Source of the DNA: Costus lasius
Lineage: Eukaryota; Streptophyta; Magnoliopsida; Zingiberales; Costaceae
Direction: 5' to 3'
DNA length: 64,000 nucleotides
Assembly: GCA_027563935.2 (NCBI GenBank)
Contig: CM050449.1
Location: forward strand, 43,560,507 to 43,624,506
Part shown: positions 1 through 11,305 of the stretch, in pieces
Layout: each line of letters opens with the position of its first letter
Position numbering within the stretch: position 1 is the first letter of the stretch
Notes under the pieces: model-generated
Told to the model about the DNA's origin: nothing
Databases searched by the model: none
What the model saw: only the letters and a program-made list of their open reading frames with translations
Program-made: the position numbers and the translations under genes

Positions 1-1854
1 TATTATTTCTACGATCCCAAAGAGAACAAGGTATTTGTTGCTCGGACGGCAGTTTTTCTTGAGAAGGAGTTCCTTCTGCAAGAGGCCAGTGGGAGAGAAA
101 TAAAGCTGGATGAGAATCCAGAGGAAGGACAAAGCAGTCAAGCATAGTTGGATGAGCCTGAGCCGGTAGATCAGGTTACTGCACAACCTGAGGCTCAGAT
201 ATCACGGGAACCGCGTAGATCGGGAAGGATCCGTCGACAGCCTGAGCGCTATGACGGAGTCTACATCATTGATAATAATGAACCCCTCACTTATGCGGAT
301 GCGGTCAGTGGACCAGAGTCAGCAAGATGGCTTGAAGCTATGCGAGCCGAGATGGACTCCATGTCAGAGAACCAAGTCTGGGATTTGGTTGATCCGCCTC
401 CGGGAGTAATCCCTATAGGCTGTAAATGGATCTTCAAGAAGAAGATTGACATGGATGGTAACGTGGTTACCTATAAAGGCAGGCTAGTTGCGAAAGGTTT
501 CAAACAAATCTACGGGATAGATTATGATGAAACTTTCTCTCCTGTAGCCATGTTCAAGTCTATTCGGATTCTTTTTGCGATAGCAGCATATTACGATTAT
601 GAGATCTGGCAGATGGATGTGAAGACTGCTTTCCTTAATGGAAAACTGGATGAGGATGTGTATATGACACAACCTGAAGGTTTCCCTAATCCATCAGATC
701 GTCATAAAATATGCAAGTTAAAGAAGTCCATTTATGGACTTAAGCAAGCATCTAGAAGCTGGAATATTCGTTTTGATGAATCAATATGTGATTTTGGTTT
801 CATCAAGAATGAAGATGACCCGTGTGTATATAAGAGGTTTAGTGGGAGCGTGATTACTTTCCTAGTCCTCTACGTCGATGATATCTTAATCATTGGAAAC
901 GATATTCCTGAACTGCATGCTGTTAAAGCATGGTTAAGAAAATGTTTCCAGATGAAAGATCTAGGAGAAGCAGCCTATGTGTTAGGTGTGAAGATCTACA
1001 GGGATAGATCTAAGAGGCTTCTCGGGCTGTGCCAGAGTACTTACATCGATAAAGTCCTGGAGAGATTCCATTTAGAGAATTCTAAAAGAGGATATCTTCC
1101 AGTCAGACATGGTCTGAATCTTTCGAAGAGTCAGTGTCCACAAACACAGACTGAGAAAGATGAAATGGACAATACGCCTTATGCTTCGGCTATTGGGTCC
1201 ATTATGTATGCGATGTTGTGTACTCGCCCAGACGTCGCTTACGGGTTAAGCGTGACCAGTCGGTTCCAAAGTAATCCAGGTCAGGCACACTGGATTGCGG
1301 TCAAGAACATTTTAAAATATCTGCGGAGGACCAAAGATATGTTCTTGATATATGGTGGTCAGGAAGAACTCAGTATTGAAGGATATACTGACGCTTCGTT
1401 CCAGTCGGACCAGGATGATTTCCGATCGCAATTAGGCTATGTTTTTAGCTTGAATGGAGGAGCAGTGGTGTGGAAAAGTTTCAAACAGTCTACTGTTGCT
1501 GATTCCACAACAGAAGCCGAGTATGTTGCAGCCTCGGAAGCATCCAAGGAGGCAGTATGGATTCGTAAGTTCATTCAGGAACTTGGTGTCGTTCCTTCGA
1601 GTGCAGATCCTTTGGTTATCTTCTGTGATAACACTGGAGCAATCGCACAAGCAATGGAACCATGGTCGCACCAGAAGTCCAAGCACATACAGAGACGGTT
1701 TCACTTGATCCGGGAGATCATTGATCGTGGTGAGATCAAAATCTGCAAGGTTCATACAGATGACAATCTGGCTGACCCGCTTACCAAGCCTCTGGCGCAG
1801 CAGAAGCATGAGAAGCACTGTAATAATATGGGTTTGAGTTTTCTCAACCATTAG
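1..1854 (+). pseudogene. pol: C0 pol fragment: integrase tail, reverse transcriptase, RNase H
   Basis: Frame 1 runs from base 1 to TAG at 1852-1854 and encodes the last third of a copia Gag-Pol polyprotein. Visible parts are the integrase C-terminal tail (to about 140), the linker with the basic RRSGRIRR stretch, the reverse transcriptase with the YVDDILIIG catalytic box near 870-900, and RNase H with GYTDASF near 1380 and the CDNTGAI motif near 1625. A TAG at 145-147 replaces the CAG (Gln) found at this place in the sister copies, so the integrase tail is cut from the RT. Lys-to-Met and Arg-to-Trp changes before SHQKSKH (near 1653-1670) are also private to this copy. The frame is otherwise open. 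The start of gag-pol lies outside the window. Confidence 0.92.
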
Positions 1855-1863
1855 ATTAAGTGC

Positions 1864-1874
1864 AAGTGGGAGAT
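1864..1874 (+). other. C0 polypurine tract
   Basis: AAGTGGGAGAT lies directly before the LTR start TGTTGG. It is the usual plus-strand priming site and is identical in all C and N copies here. Confidence 0.85.
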
Positions 1875-3548
1875 TGTTGGGGTATGCCCTTAAGGCTAAT
1901 GTTTGAGGCCTTGGGATTCTTTCAGTATCATGTATATGAACTCTTATGTTTATAAAGGCAATGGTTGTTATTCAGTATGTTACATTGTCTGCTGCAATAA
2001 GTGTACTTCTGAATAATGTCTCAATGCTGTTCAGCTAGGCTGACATGCTGTAATGTCCTTAGTCGAGATATCTTGGTGAACATGAGACAGCCTTGATATG
2101 ATTGAGACTAATATGTGTTCTAATCTTATCGGATGCTTCGAGCATGGAATAAGATGTAGACTCATGGGTACATTGGATGTACTGGACAGACCCTACTAGG
2201 ATATTCAATTGCTTGTCACAATGTGAATAATCCTTGTTTGCATCAAGTGGCACATGTCCTCGGACTTGAGATCACTTGTGTTTCTAAATGATGATTGTCA
2301 TTGTTTTGAGGTAGTTCAATATCATTTGAAACATAATGGTTATAGACTATCTTGGATAATGATCATGAGTCAGGTTAGGACACTAGTGATAGATATAGGA
2401 TTGCCGTCTCCTTGATTGGAGTGTGATGTTCTTGAAGGGGCCCCCCTGAATGAGATGATTGAGAAAGTGTATGGCCATACCCAGGTGACAATGTTCATCT
2501 GTTCTAATCATGCTCATCATATTGGAGCTACAGGCTTGACATGCTTGTCCAATAAGAACATCCAGTGGCAAAGGAAACATGTATGCCTAGTGAAGTGGAT
2601 TCACACTTGTGCTGTGGTTTGGGAGTAGTCTTGGAAGACTCTTTCCTTTATATCGGGAGACAGTGATGTGTTGCTAGATACCCCTCACTGATCGTGATAA
2701 CGTAAGTTATCGTTACCGACATTTAAAGGAAACCCTCAGGGTCGCACAATTTGATGATATGGCTTCTTTAAGTCAGATCGTGTGGACTGAATTGTTTGGG
2801 TTCAGTTTAAAGGGATTTAAACTCTGATTGTAAGTGAGATCTGGTCTGATCATGTTTGATTGATTAGAGCTTGAGATCGGTAAGCTTCGATCGAGAGAGA
2901 TGATGCTAGATCGGTGAGATCAGGAGCATCAAGAGATGAACGGTTAGATTTGGAGCCTTAGGGTTTAATATGATCTAGACCATGGCTTGGGCTTATTTGA
3001 TTTGGTTTTTTGAACCAAATGCAATTGAACCAAAAAGAGAACCGGTTTACTTATGTGAATGCATGGTTCGAAAGGGTGAAGGCGTTTTGGTCGTTTATGA
3101 GAGCATGGCTTCTATTTATGGTAAGTCATGAATGCCTCTTCCAAAAAACGCCATAACGCCAATACGTTCACCACTTCACTTCACTTGACGCTTCTTGCAC
3201 TTTCGGGTGGAGGAGAGGTTGACGAGAAGGAAGAGCTCTCGGCCAAGCAAGCAAACATCTCCTCATCCCTACCACTCGACAAGGATACTTGTAGATCCTT
3301 GCTAGCACAAGGAGATTCAAGGAGAAGCCATCTTCACCTTGTGTGCGTTGCCTTTGGAGAAGAACCATTTGATTCTTTCTCTTCCAAGCCGCCTCCTATC
3401 TCATGGCCATGGTAACGCATCTATCTTCTATTGCTCTAAGTTGATCATATGACACATGCATGCGATTCATGAAACCCTTGCTTCCGCTGCCGAAATGAAC
3501 TATATGCGCCACTTAGGGTTTCGCTCCCCCTTGAAGGGGACTCTAACA
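1875..3548 (+). repeat. C0 3' LTR (1674 bp)
   Basis: Starts TGTTGGGGTATGCCC right after the polypurine tract and ends CTCTAACA where G protease coding sequence resumes. The first 1.1 kb resembles the other C LTRs and the last 0.5 kb is more diverged. It contains the palindrome GTACAT-TGG-ATGTAC (2168-2182) and the GNRA hairpin GATAAC-GTAA-GTTATC (2696-2711). Small open frames inside it are chance. Confidence 0.93.
2696..2711 (+). other. LTR hairpin with GNRA-type loop (C0)
   Basis: Six-base stem GATAAC/GTTATC around GTAA. Equivalent hairpins are at 4665-4680 and 12174-12189 (C3, loop GAAA), 39657-39672 and 47231-47246 (C2, GTAA), 54866-54881 and 62304-62319 (C4, GCGA) and 35917-35932 (C1, GTAA with one C-A mismatch). 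Function unknown. Confidence 0.6.
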
Positions 3549-3796
3549 AGTCCGACCGTAGTGGATAACATCCATATCATATAACCACGGGCGACCGAGT
3601 AAGACTTGGGCGACATCCATGGTTATGACGTCACACCAAATCTTGCCTTGGTAGATGGCAAATTGAAGGGGCACTAAGCACCTATGAGTGACTGGGACAC
3701 TAGACTGATTGACCCAAGATGTGCTATAGGGATTGGGGTGTGGTTCTGCCTTAAGGTTGAATTTTACTAAGGCTGTGTGAGAGACCGCGTTTAGAC
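3549..3796 (-). pseudogene. G protease, C-terminal part
   Basis: Minus-strand frame continuing the G gag-protease frame after the C3 insertion. It includes NPY..SWVN, a run resembling PVTHRCLVP, WCDV and the LLGRPWLYD box that is characteristic of the C-terminal half of plant gypsy retropepsins. The protease Asp lies in the other part, at about 13030. The frame joins exactly: the Leu codon CTA falls in the target duplication TAGAC, followed by AAC-GCG-GTC from 3791 downward. It runs into the C0 LTR at 3548 and is therefore broken twice. Element-internal, not a host protease. Confidence 0.85.
3792..3796. repeat. Target site duplication of C3, left copy (TAGAC)
   Basis: Matches TAGAC at 13010-13014 on the other side of C3. 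Removing one copy restores the G protease frame. Confidence 0.95.
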
Positions 3797-5500
3797 TGAA
3801 AGAAACCCTAATATGGGGATGAAACCCTATACATGCGCATCTAGCAAGCATGACGGAAAGAGGGTTTCTAAAAGATCGCATATGATAACCATATGATCAA
3901 CTTGAAGCTATGAGTTTAGATCTATACCATAGCCATAGATTGGAGGTCGGCTTGGAAGAAGAGAGCAACTTTGATCTCCTCCAAAAGTTCACACACAAAG
4001 GTGATGAAGACTCCTAACTTGCGCACCTCTTGTGCTAGCAAAAGTGCCAAGATGTCAATGATCGAGTGTAGGGAAGAGATGAAGACTTCCTTTTTCTTGG
4101 CCGGTTCCTCTTCTTCTCGTCAACCCCCTCACTTGCTCGAGAGCAAAATCGTTTCACCAAGCAACTCGAGAGAGGTGTAACCGAAAGAACATTAGGGAGA
4201 CTTCAAGCCATGAACGCATATGCGTTTTCATTTTGGAACTTTCCAAAAATGGCAACCATTAAGAGTATGCGTTCATGCGTTCATGTCTCCATGAACCAAA
4301 CGCAACTCCTTCTCCCTCTTGAACCATGCGCTCAACCCATGAGCCGGTTCAATATCCTTGGTTCAATAGCGAAACCAAATCAGCCCAAGCACTAAGTCTA
4401 GATCAAATTAGACCCCAAAGTCCTAGATCTGACCATTCATCATCTGACGCTTCTGATCGTATCGATCTAGCATCATCTCTCTCGATCGAAGCTTACCGAT
4501 CTAAAGCCCTAATCAATCAAACATGATCAGACCAGATCTCACTTACAATCAGAGATTAAATCCCTTTAAACTGAACCGAAACAATTCAGTCCACACGATC
4601 TGACTTAAGCAAGCCATATCACCAAATTGTGCGACCCTAAGGGTTTCCTTTAAATGTCGGTAACGATAACTTTCGTTATCACGACCAGTGAGGGGTATCT
4701 AGCAACACATCACTGTCTCCCGATATAAAGGAAAGAGTCTTCCAAGACTACACCCAAACCATGGCACAAGTGTGAATCAAACTCACGAGGCATGCATGTT
4801 TCCTTTGCCACTGGATGTTCTTATTGGACAAGCATGTCAAGCCTGTAACTCCAATACGATGAGCATGATTAGATCAGATGAACACAGTCATCTGGGTATG
4901 GCCATACACTATCTCAATCTTCTCATACAGGGGGGCCCTTTAGAACATCACACTCCTTGAACAAGGAGACGGCAATCCTTTATCTATCACAAGTGCCCTA
5001 ACCTGACTCAAGCTCACCATCCAAGATAGTCTATAATCATTATGTTTCAAATGATATTGAACTACCTCAAAACAATGACAATCATCATTTAGAAACACAA
5101 GTGATCTCAAGTCAAAGGACATGTGCCACTTGCTGCTTTCAAGGATTATTCACATTGTGACAAACAATTGAATATCCTAGTAGGGTCTGTCCAGTACATC
5201 CAATGTACCCATGAGTCTACATCTTATTCCATGCTCGAAGCATCCTATAAGATTAGCACACATATTAGTCTCAATCATATCAAGGCTGTCTCATGTTCAC
5301 CAAGATATCTCGACTAAGGACATATAGCCTGTCAGCCTAGCTGAACAGCTTTGAGACATTATTCAGAAGTACACTTATTACAGCAGACAAGGTAACAAAC
5401 TGAATAATAACCATGCCTTTATAAACACAAGAGTTTATTACATGATACTTATTACAATCCCAAAGGCCTCAAACATTAGCCTTAAGGGCATACCCCAACA
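3797..5500 (-). repeat. C3 3' LTR (1704 bp)
   Basis: On the plus strand it reads TGAAAGAAACCC...CATACCCCAACA, the reverse of TGTTGGGGTATG...TTTCA. Same length as its partner at 11306-13009, offset 7509. Contains the GNRA hairpin (loop GAAA) at 4665-4680. Confidence 0.96.
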
Positions 5501-5511
5501 ATCTCCCACTT
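5501..5511 (-). other. C3 polypurine tract
   Basis: Minus-strand AGTGGGAGAT abuts the 3' LTR. Confidence 0.85.
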
Positions 5512-5520
5512 GCACTTAAT

Positions 5521-8500
5521 CTAATGGTTGAGAAATCTCAAACCCATATTATTACAGTGCTTCTCATGCTTCTGCTGCACCAGAGGCTTGGTAAGCGGGT
5601 CTGCCAGATTGTCATCTGTATGAACCTTGCATATTTTGATCTCGCCTCGATCAATGATCTCCCGGATCAAGTGAAACCGTCTCTGTATGTGCTTGGACTT
5701 CTGGTGCGACCGTGGTTCCTTTGCTTGTGCTATTGCTCCAGTGTTATCACAGAAGATAACCAAAGGATCTGCACTCGAAGGAACGACACCAAGTTCTCTC
5801 ACTAACTTACGAATCCACACTGCCTCCTTGGATGCTTCCGAGGCTGCAACATACTCGGCTTCTGTTGTGGAATCAGCAACAGTTGACTGTTTGAAACTCT
5901 TCCACACCACTGCTCCACCATTCAAGCTAAAAACATAGCCTGATTGCGATCGGAAATCATCCTGGTCCGACTGGAACGAAGCGTCAGTATATCCCTCTAT
6001 ACTGAGTTCTTCCTGACCACCATATATCAAGAACATATCTTTGGTCCTCCGCAGATATTTTATAATGTTCTTGACTGCAATCCAGTGCGCCATACCTGGA
6101 TTACTTTGGAACCGACTGGTCACGCTTAACCCGTAAGCGACGTCTGGGCGAGTACACAACATCGCATACATAATGGACCCAATAGCCGAAGCATAAGGCG
6201 TATTGTCCATTTCATCTTTCTCAGTCTGTGTTTGTGGACACTGACTCTTTGAAAGATTCAGACCATGTCTGACTGGAAGATATCCACGTTTAGAATTCTC
6301 TAAATGGAATCTCTCCAGGACTTTATCGATGTAAGTACTCTGGCACAGCCCGAGAAGCCTCTTAGATCTATCCCGGTAGATCTTCACACCTAACACATAG
6401 GCTGCTTCTCCTAAATCTTTCATCTGGAAACATTTTCCTAACCATGCTTTAACAGCATGCAGTTCAGGAATATCATTTCCAATGATCAAGATATCATCGA
6501 CGTAGAGGATTAGGAATGTAATTACGCTCCCACTAAACCTCTTATAAACACACGGGTCATCTTCGTTCTTGATGAAACCAAACTCAGAGATTGATTCATC
6601 AAAACGAATATTCCAGCTTCTAGATGCTTGTTTCAGTCCATAAATGGACTTCTTTAACTTGCATATTTTATGACGATCTGATGGATTAGTGAAACCCTCA
6701 GGTTGTGTCATATACACATCCTCATCCAGATTTCCATTAAGGAAAGCTGTTTTCACATCCATCTGCCAGATCTCATAATCGTAATACGCAGCTATCGCGA
6801 AAAGAATCCGAATAGACTTAAACATAGCTACAGGTGAGAAAGTTTCATCATAATCTATCCCGTAGATTTGTTTGAAACCTTTCGCAACTAGCCTGCCTTT
6901 ATAGGTAACCACGTTACCATCCATGTCAATCTTCTTCTTGAAGATCCATTTACAGCCTATAGGGATTACTCCCGGAGGCGGATCAACCAAATCCCAGACT
7001 TGGTTATCTGACATGGAGTCCATCTCGGCTCGCATAGCATCAAGCCATCTAGCTGACTCCGGTCCACTGACCGCATCCGCATAAGTAAGGGGTTCATCAT
7101 TATCAATGATGTAGACTCCGTCATAGCGCTCAGGCAGACGACGGATCCTTCCCGATCTTCGCGGTTCCCGTGATATCTGAGCCTCAGGTTGTTCAATAAC
7201 CTGATCTACCGGCTCAGGCTCATCCAACTGTGCTTGACTACTTTGTCCTTCTTCTGGAATCTCATCCAGCTTTATTTCTCTCCCACTGGCCTCTTGCAGA
7301 AGAAACTCCTTCTCAAGGAACATGGCCGTACGAGCAACAAATACCTTGTTCTCTTTGGGATCGTAGAAATAATAACCCTTAGTTTCCTTAGGGTAACCGA
7401 CAAAGATGCATTTGTCAGATCTGCTCTCTAGTTTCCCAGAGGCGAGCTTTTTGACATAAGCCTCGCAACCCCAGATCCTGATAAATGTCAAGCTAGGCTG
7501 TTTCTCATACCATAACTCATATGGCGTCTTTGAAACTGCCTTGGATGGCACTCGGTTTAGTACCTTTGCAGCTGTTTCCAGTGCAAAACCCCAAAAGGAA
7601 TATGGAAGAGTGGCCTGACTCATCATAGAACAAACCATATCAAGTAACGTTCTATTTCTCCTCTCGGACACACCATTCCATTGCGGTGTTCCTGGCGGAG
7701 TGAGCTGTGAGATAATCCCACACTCCTTCAGATAGTCAGTAAACGCATGACTTAGGTATTCTCCACCTCGATCAGAACGAAGTGCCTTGATATTTCGGCC
7801 TAACTGATTCTGTACTTCATTCTTGAACTCTTTGAACTTGTCAAAAGATTCACTTTTATGTCTCATTAAATAGACATACCCATACCTACTGAAATCATCA
7901 GTAAAGGTAATGAAGTACTGATAGCCACCTCTGGCATGTTTACTAAATGGCCCACACACATCACTGTGTATAAGGTCAAGTAAACCTGAAGCCCTTTGAC
8001 CTTTGTGAGGAAAAGGTGACTTCGTCATTTTACCCATCAAACAAGCTTTGCATGTATCAATCTCCTCATAGGAGAATGATCCCAGCAGTCCATTATCATG
8101 CAACCGCTTAATGCGCTTCTCGTTTATATGGCCTAAACGATTATGCCATAGCAAGGTGCTGTCATCAGCGTACTTGGCTTTCTTATTATCAATGTTTTGT
8201 ATAGAATTTTCCATGTCCAACATGAATAACCCATTGTTAATTGAACCAGTTCCATACACAATATTATCTAGAGATAAAACACACTTTGAAATATTGCATT
8301 CAAAGGCAAATCCTTTCCTGACAAGAGCAGGAATAGAGATAATATTCTTGGTAATACTCGGTACAAAATAACAATTGTTTAATTCCAATACAATGCCAGA
8401 TGGTAAAGAAATGAAATAGTCTCCTACAGCAACAGCAGCAACCCGTGCCCCGTTTCCAACGCGTAGGTCTACCTCATGCTGTCCCACCTGTCTTCTTCTC

Positions 8501-9405
8501 TTGAGTTCCTGTACATTTGAACAAATGTGAACTCCACATGCGGTGTCCAACACCCATGATATAGAAGAAGATGAAAACATGACTTCAGTCACGAATATAC
8601 CTGAGCCAGAAGCAATGCTTCCCTCTTCTCTCCTTGGAGCGCTTTACAGTCCTTTTTCCAGTGACCCAGTTGGCCACAGTGGAAACACCTGTTATCCTTC
8701 GACCGCTTCACCTTCTGTTTCAGAGCCTTGCTGTAATTCTTGACAGGGGCCTTGCCCTTCTTCCCCTTCTTCTTGTTCCTAGAAGGAACCATCAAGACAG
8801 AGGTTGAAGGCTTGCCCTTCAGAGTTTCCTCAGTAGTCAAGAGCATATTCAGCAGCTCTGCCGGAGTACAATCAATTTTGTTCATATTAAAGTTAATAAT
8901 GAACGCATCGAAAGAAGGCGGGAGAGACTGCAGAATAATATCTACAGCAAGCTCCTGGTTGATGGTATGCCCCAGTTTCTCCAGAGCCTCCTTGTGCCCA
9001 ATCATCTTGAGCACGTGAGCTCCCACTGGGCTCCCCTCAGCCAGTTTGCTCTGAAAGAAGAGCTTTGTCAGATTATAGCGTTCTGTCCTCGCCTGTGCAG
9101 CATACAGCATCTTGAGGTTCGCTATGATCTCTATAGCCGACATATCCTCATGCTGACGCTGCAGCGGGTGGCGTCATAGACGCTAGCATCAGGCAAGCGA
9201 CATCAATGCTATCATTGACGTGCTTTTCATAGGCATCCCGAACCGCCCTTACGGCGTTCGGAGCGGGCTGCGGCGGTATCGCCGTCTCGAGGACATACAG
9301 TTTCCTCTCTGCCTTAAGAACGATCTTAAGGTGTCCGAACCAGTCAGAGAAGTTCGGCCCAGCAAACTTCTCCCTTTCCAGTAGGGATCGCACATTGAAG
9401 CTCAT
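5521..9405 (-). pseudogene. gag-pol: C3 gag-pol polyprotein with two frameshifts
   Basis: Three consecutive frames: 9405-9148 (Gag N-terminus), 9143-8589 (rest of Gag with zinc knuckle CFHCGQLGHWKKDC) and 8592-5521 (protease WVLDTACG, pre-integrase LLWHNRLGH, integrase with IHSDVCGP, SDRGGEY and NGVSERR, reverse transcriptase with YVDDILIIG, RNase H). Compared with C2, an extra G in a G run near 9165-9170 shifts the first frame and a lost C near 8619-8624 shifts the second. The downstream 1023 codons are open and carry every catalytic motif. The two shifts separate Gag from Pol, so the copy is probably defective unless they are sequencing errors in homopolymers. The start ATG at 9405 matches C1 and C2. 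Confidence 0.93.
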
Positions 9406-11291
9406 GGTGTTCGTTGTTGCAGTTATCTACAACAATGCAAGAACAGCAAGGTTAGTATCAATGTTCAGAATCAATCCAGGACTTAAGAAAGATTCTTTTC
9501 TCACTATTTTGTCAGACTGAAAAATCCAGTAAATAGTTCGAAAGAGTAATACTCTTTTAGTGAGATGGGATCCAGATTTCATACTTGGTCTCCGCGTCCC
9601 GCTCAGGCGAGATAAGATGCACAGAGATGACAAGCACTAATTTCTGGTAGGCTGTCCCAGCCAATCGCCAACCCGTGCGATTCCCCTTCATCTGGGCAAT
9701 CCAGCAGTGCCAACTGAGTTGGTACAACACAGTCTCTGATCCCACAGATGGCTGCCTCCATGTGCTACTATATGCGCCACATATGTAGCCTACATGGTCA
9801 AGCTGACCCGACCTACTCCCTGGACCACCACGTGCTATGCTGAGCAACGAGAAGGGATAAATCCCTACTCTGTAACATGCAGGTGAAATCCAGCACCGTC
9901 TGAAGATAGATGGACGTGCCCACTGAGTGGGTTCAACACGGCTCCAACGATAGTCAGAACAGTGAGGTTTCGCGTCAGAAGGCTTACGAGCTTGATATGT
10001 TAGCGTTGGATTTTAGCGGTCTTTTATCTTCTTACTATCAGGCATATCCTATGGCTATAGCAGAAGATAAACACATGCAATTCTAATTATATAAGCAATA
10101 AATAGAAAGCATGATCTTATGTGGTAAAAGCCCATGAACCCTAGTAAGACCTTAATTTTACTTAAGTCTTCACTTGAGCTCTTTTGCATCTCATCTGGTC
10201 CAACCCAGGGCCCTAGCGCCAAGAGCACCTAAGGTGCGCCACCAGGTGAATGCCCCTCTGGGATGTGTGCCTTTGCTCTTGTCTAATCAAATACACTTTG
10301 ATCTATCTAGACAAGCTTTGACTCGCAGGTCAATTATACAATAAATTAATAAAAAAATGTGATTCGCAGATCACAATAATATTAACTTATAATTTACCAG
10401 GCACGCAGGCCCCAGCACAGCACACATTAGGGCAACCCACATAAGATTAAATAAACAAGCATATGGTATCAAAACAACATGTGATCCATTCATGAAATTA
10501 AATTTTGAAAAACCCCATGGTATCAATTTTAATTTCCTTATGTGCTCTACAACCTTACAATGGTCCATTGATAGGGATCCACTCATCCAGCTAGTCAGAT
10601 CCTCTGCCCTTGCATGCACCGAGTCCTAACTGACCCGTGTTGACCTAATGGTCAACCATGCATGCGCCAAGGGCTGAACCACCCTCATGAGTTTTGGCAA
10701 GCGGGTGTGACCCCGGGCCTAACTCATGTGTGTTCAGTAGTTGTCTCAACCAGACCTCGCTACACGCCCTGGATGCAGTCGACCTATAGCCACCTCGTGC
10801 TTGCGCACAGGTGCTATCTGGTCAACCCATCTAGGCTGTCAGATGGTCTGATCAGACTAGTTGGATCTAACCTAGAAGATGCTTTCAACCCCATCAACCC
10901 ATCTAAGGATTTATAGTAGGGGCACCTTAGATCTAAGCAGGCGCGCAAGATGTAAGTTTTATAAAACATCTAGAACATGCGCAAACAAACAAAACAACAT
11001 GCTTCACTTGAGAACATAAGATATATCTCATATCTAGCATATTGATAACCCTTAGATCTAAGGGGGGTCCCCTTCAAGGGGGAGCGCAAACTTTAGGGGG
11101 TCCCCTTCAAGGGAGAGCGCAAACTTTAGGGGGTCCCCTTCAAGGGGGAGCGCGAACTTCATGTAACCATGATACAAGCGCAAACATAGCCAATGTAAAC
11201 CATGCATCATGAAAACAAAGCATCAAGTAAGCGCAACATGTATGGATCACAAACACTTCAAAGCAATCATATAGATCATATCGAAAGCCTA
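9406..11291 (-). other. C3 5' leader (untranslated)
   Basis: About 1.9 kb between primer site and gag, shared with C1, C2 and C4. Short frames in it are not conserved as proteins. It holds stem-loops, including GTGAT-CTGCGA-ATCAC and TTGAC-CTGCGA-GTCAA near 10320-10375, and the CCAAC-TCA-GTTGG and CCCAC-TCA-GTGGG hairpins near 9705-9930. Confidence 0.8.
11064..11160 (-). repeat. 33-bp tandem repeat in C3 leader, three copies
   Basis: TCCCCTTCAAGGGGGAGCGC begins at 11068, 11101 and 11134. The same motif, reverse-complemented, ends the LTRs of C0, C1 and C4, but C3's own LTR lacks it. Confidence 0.85.
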
Positions 11292-11303
11292 GCTCTGATA
11301 CCA
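11292..11303 (-). other. C3 primer binding site (initiator Met tRNA)
   Basis: Minus-strand TGGTATCAGAGC, two bases from the 5' LTR; the usual copia primer site. Confidence 0.92.
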
Positions 11304-11305
11304 AT

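Larger units (their letters stand above)
1..3548 (+). mobile_element. C0: 3' part of a Ty1/copia element, left end outside window
   Basis: Contains the end of integrase, the reverse transcriptase and RNase H, a polypurine tract and a complete 3' LTR. It is inserted in the protease gene of gypsy element G: G sequence resumes at 3549 on the minus strand. The target duplication is probably AGTCC (3549-3553), but its partner lies before the window. Confidence 0.93.

Noticed and set aside
3128..3415. 95-residue frame after the C0 pol gene
   Set aside because: Inside the C0 LTR; no family resemblance and not conserved in the other LTRs.
3543..3881. A separate aspartic protease gene of the host
   Set aside because: The LLGRPWLYD frame joins exactly to G gag-protease after removing C3 and its target duplication; its first and last residues are LTR sequence.
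5524..5805. Antisense frames opposite pol (also at 40403-40876, 51361-51780 and 55822-56088)
   Set aside because: Mirror frames of conserved RNase H codons; they follow coding conservation of the real strand.
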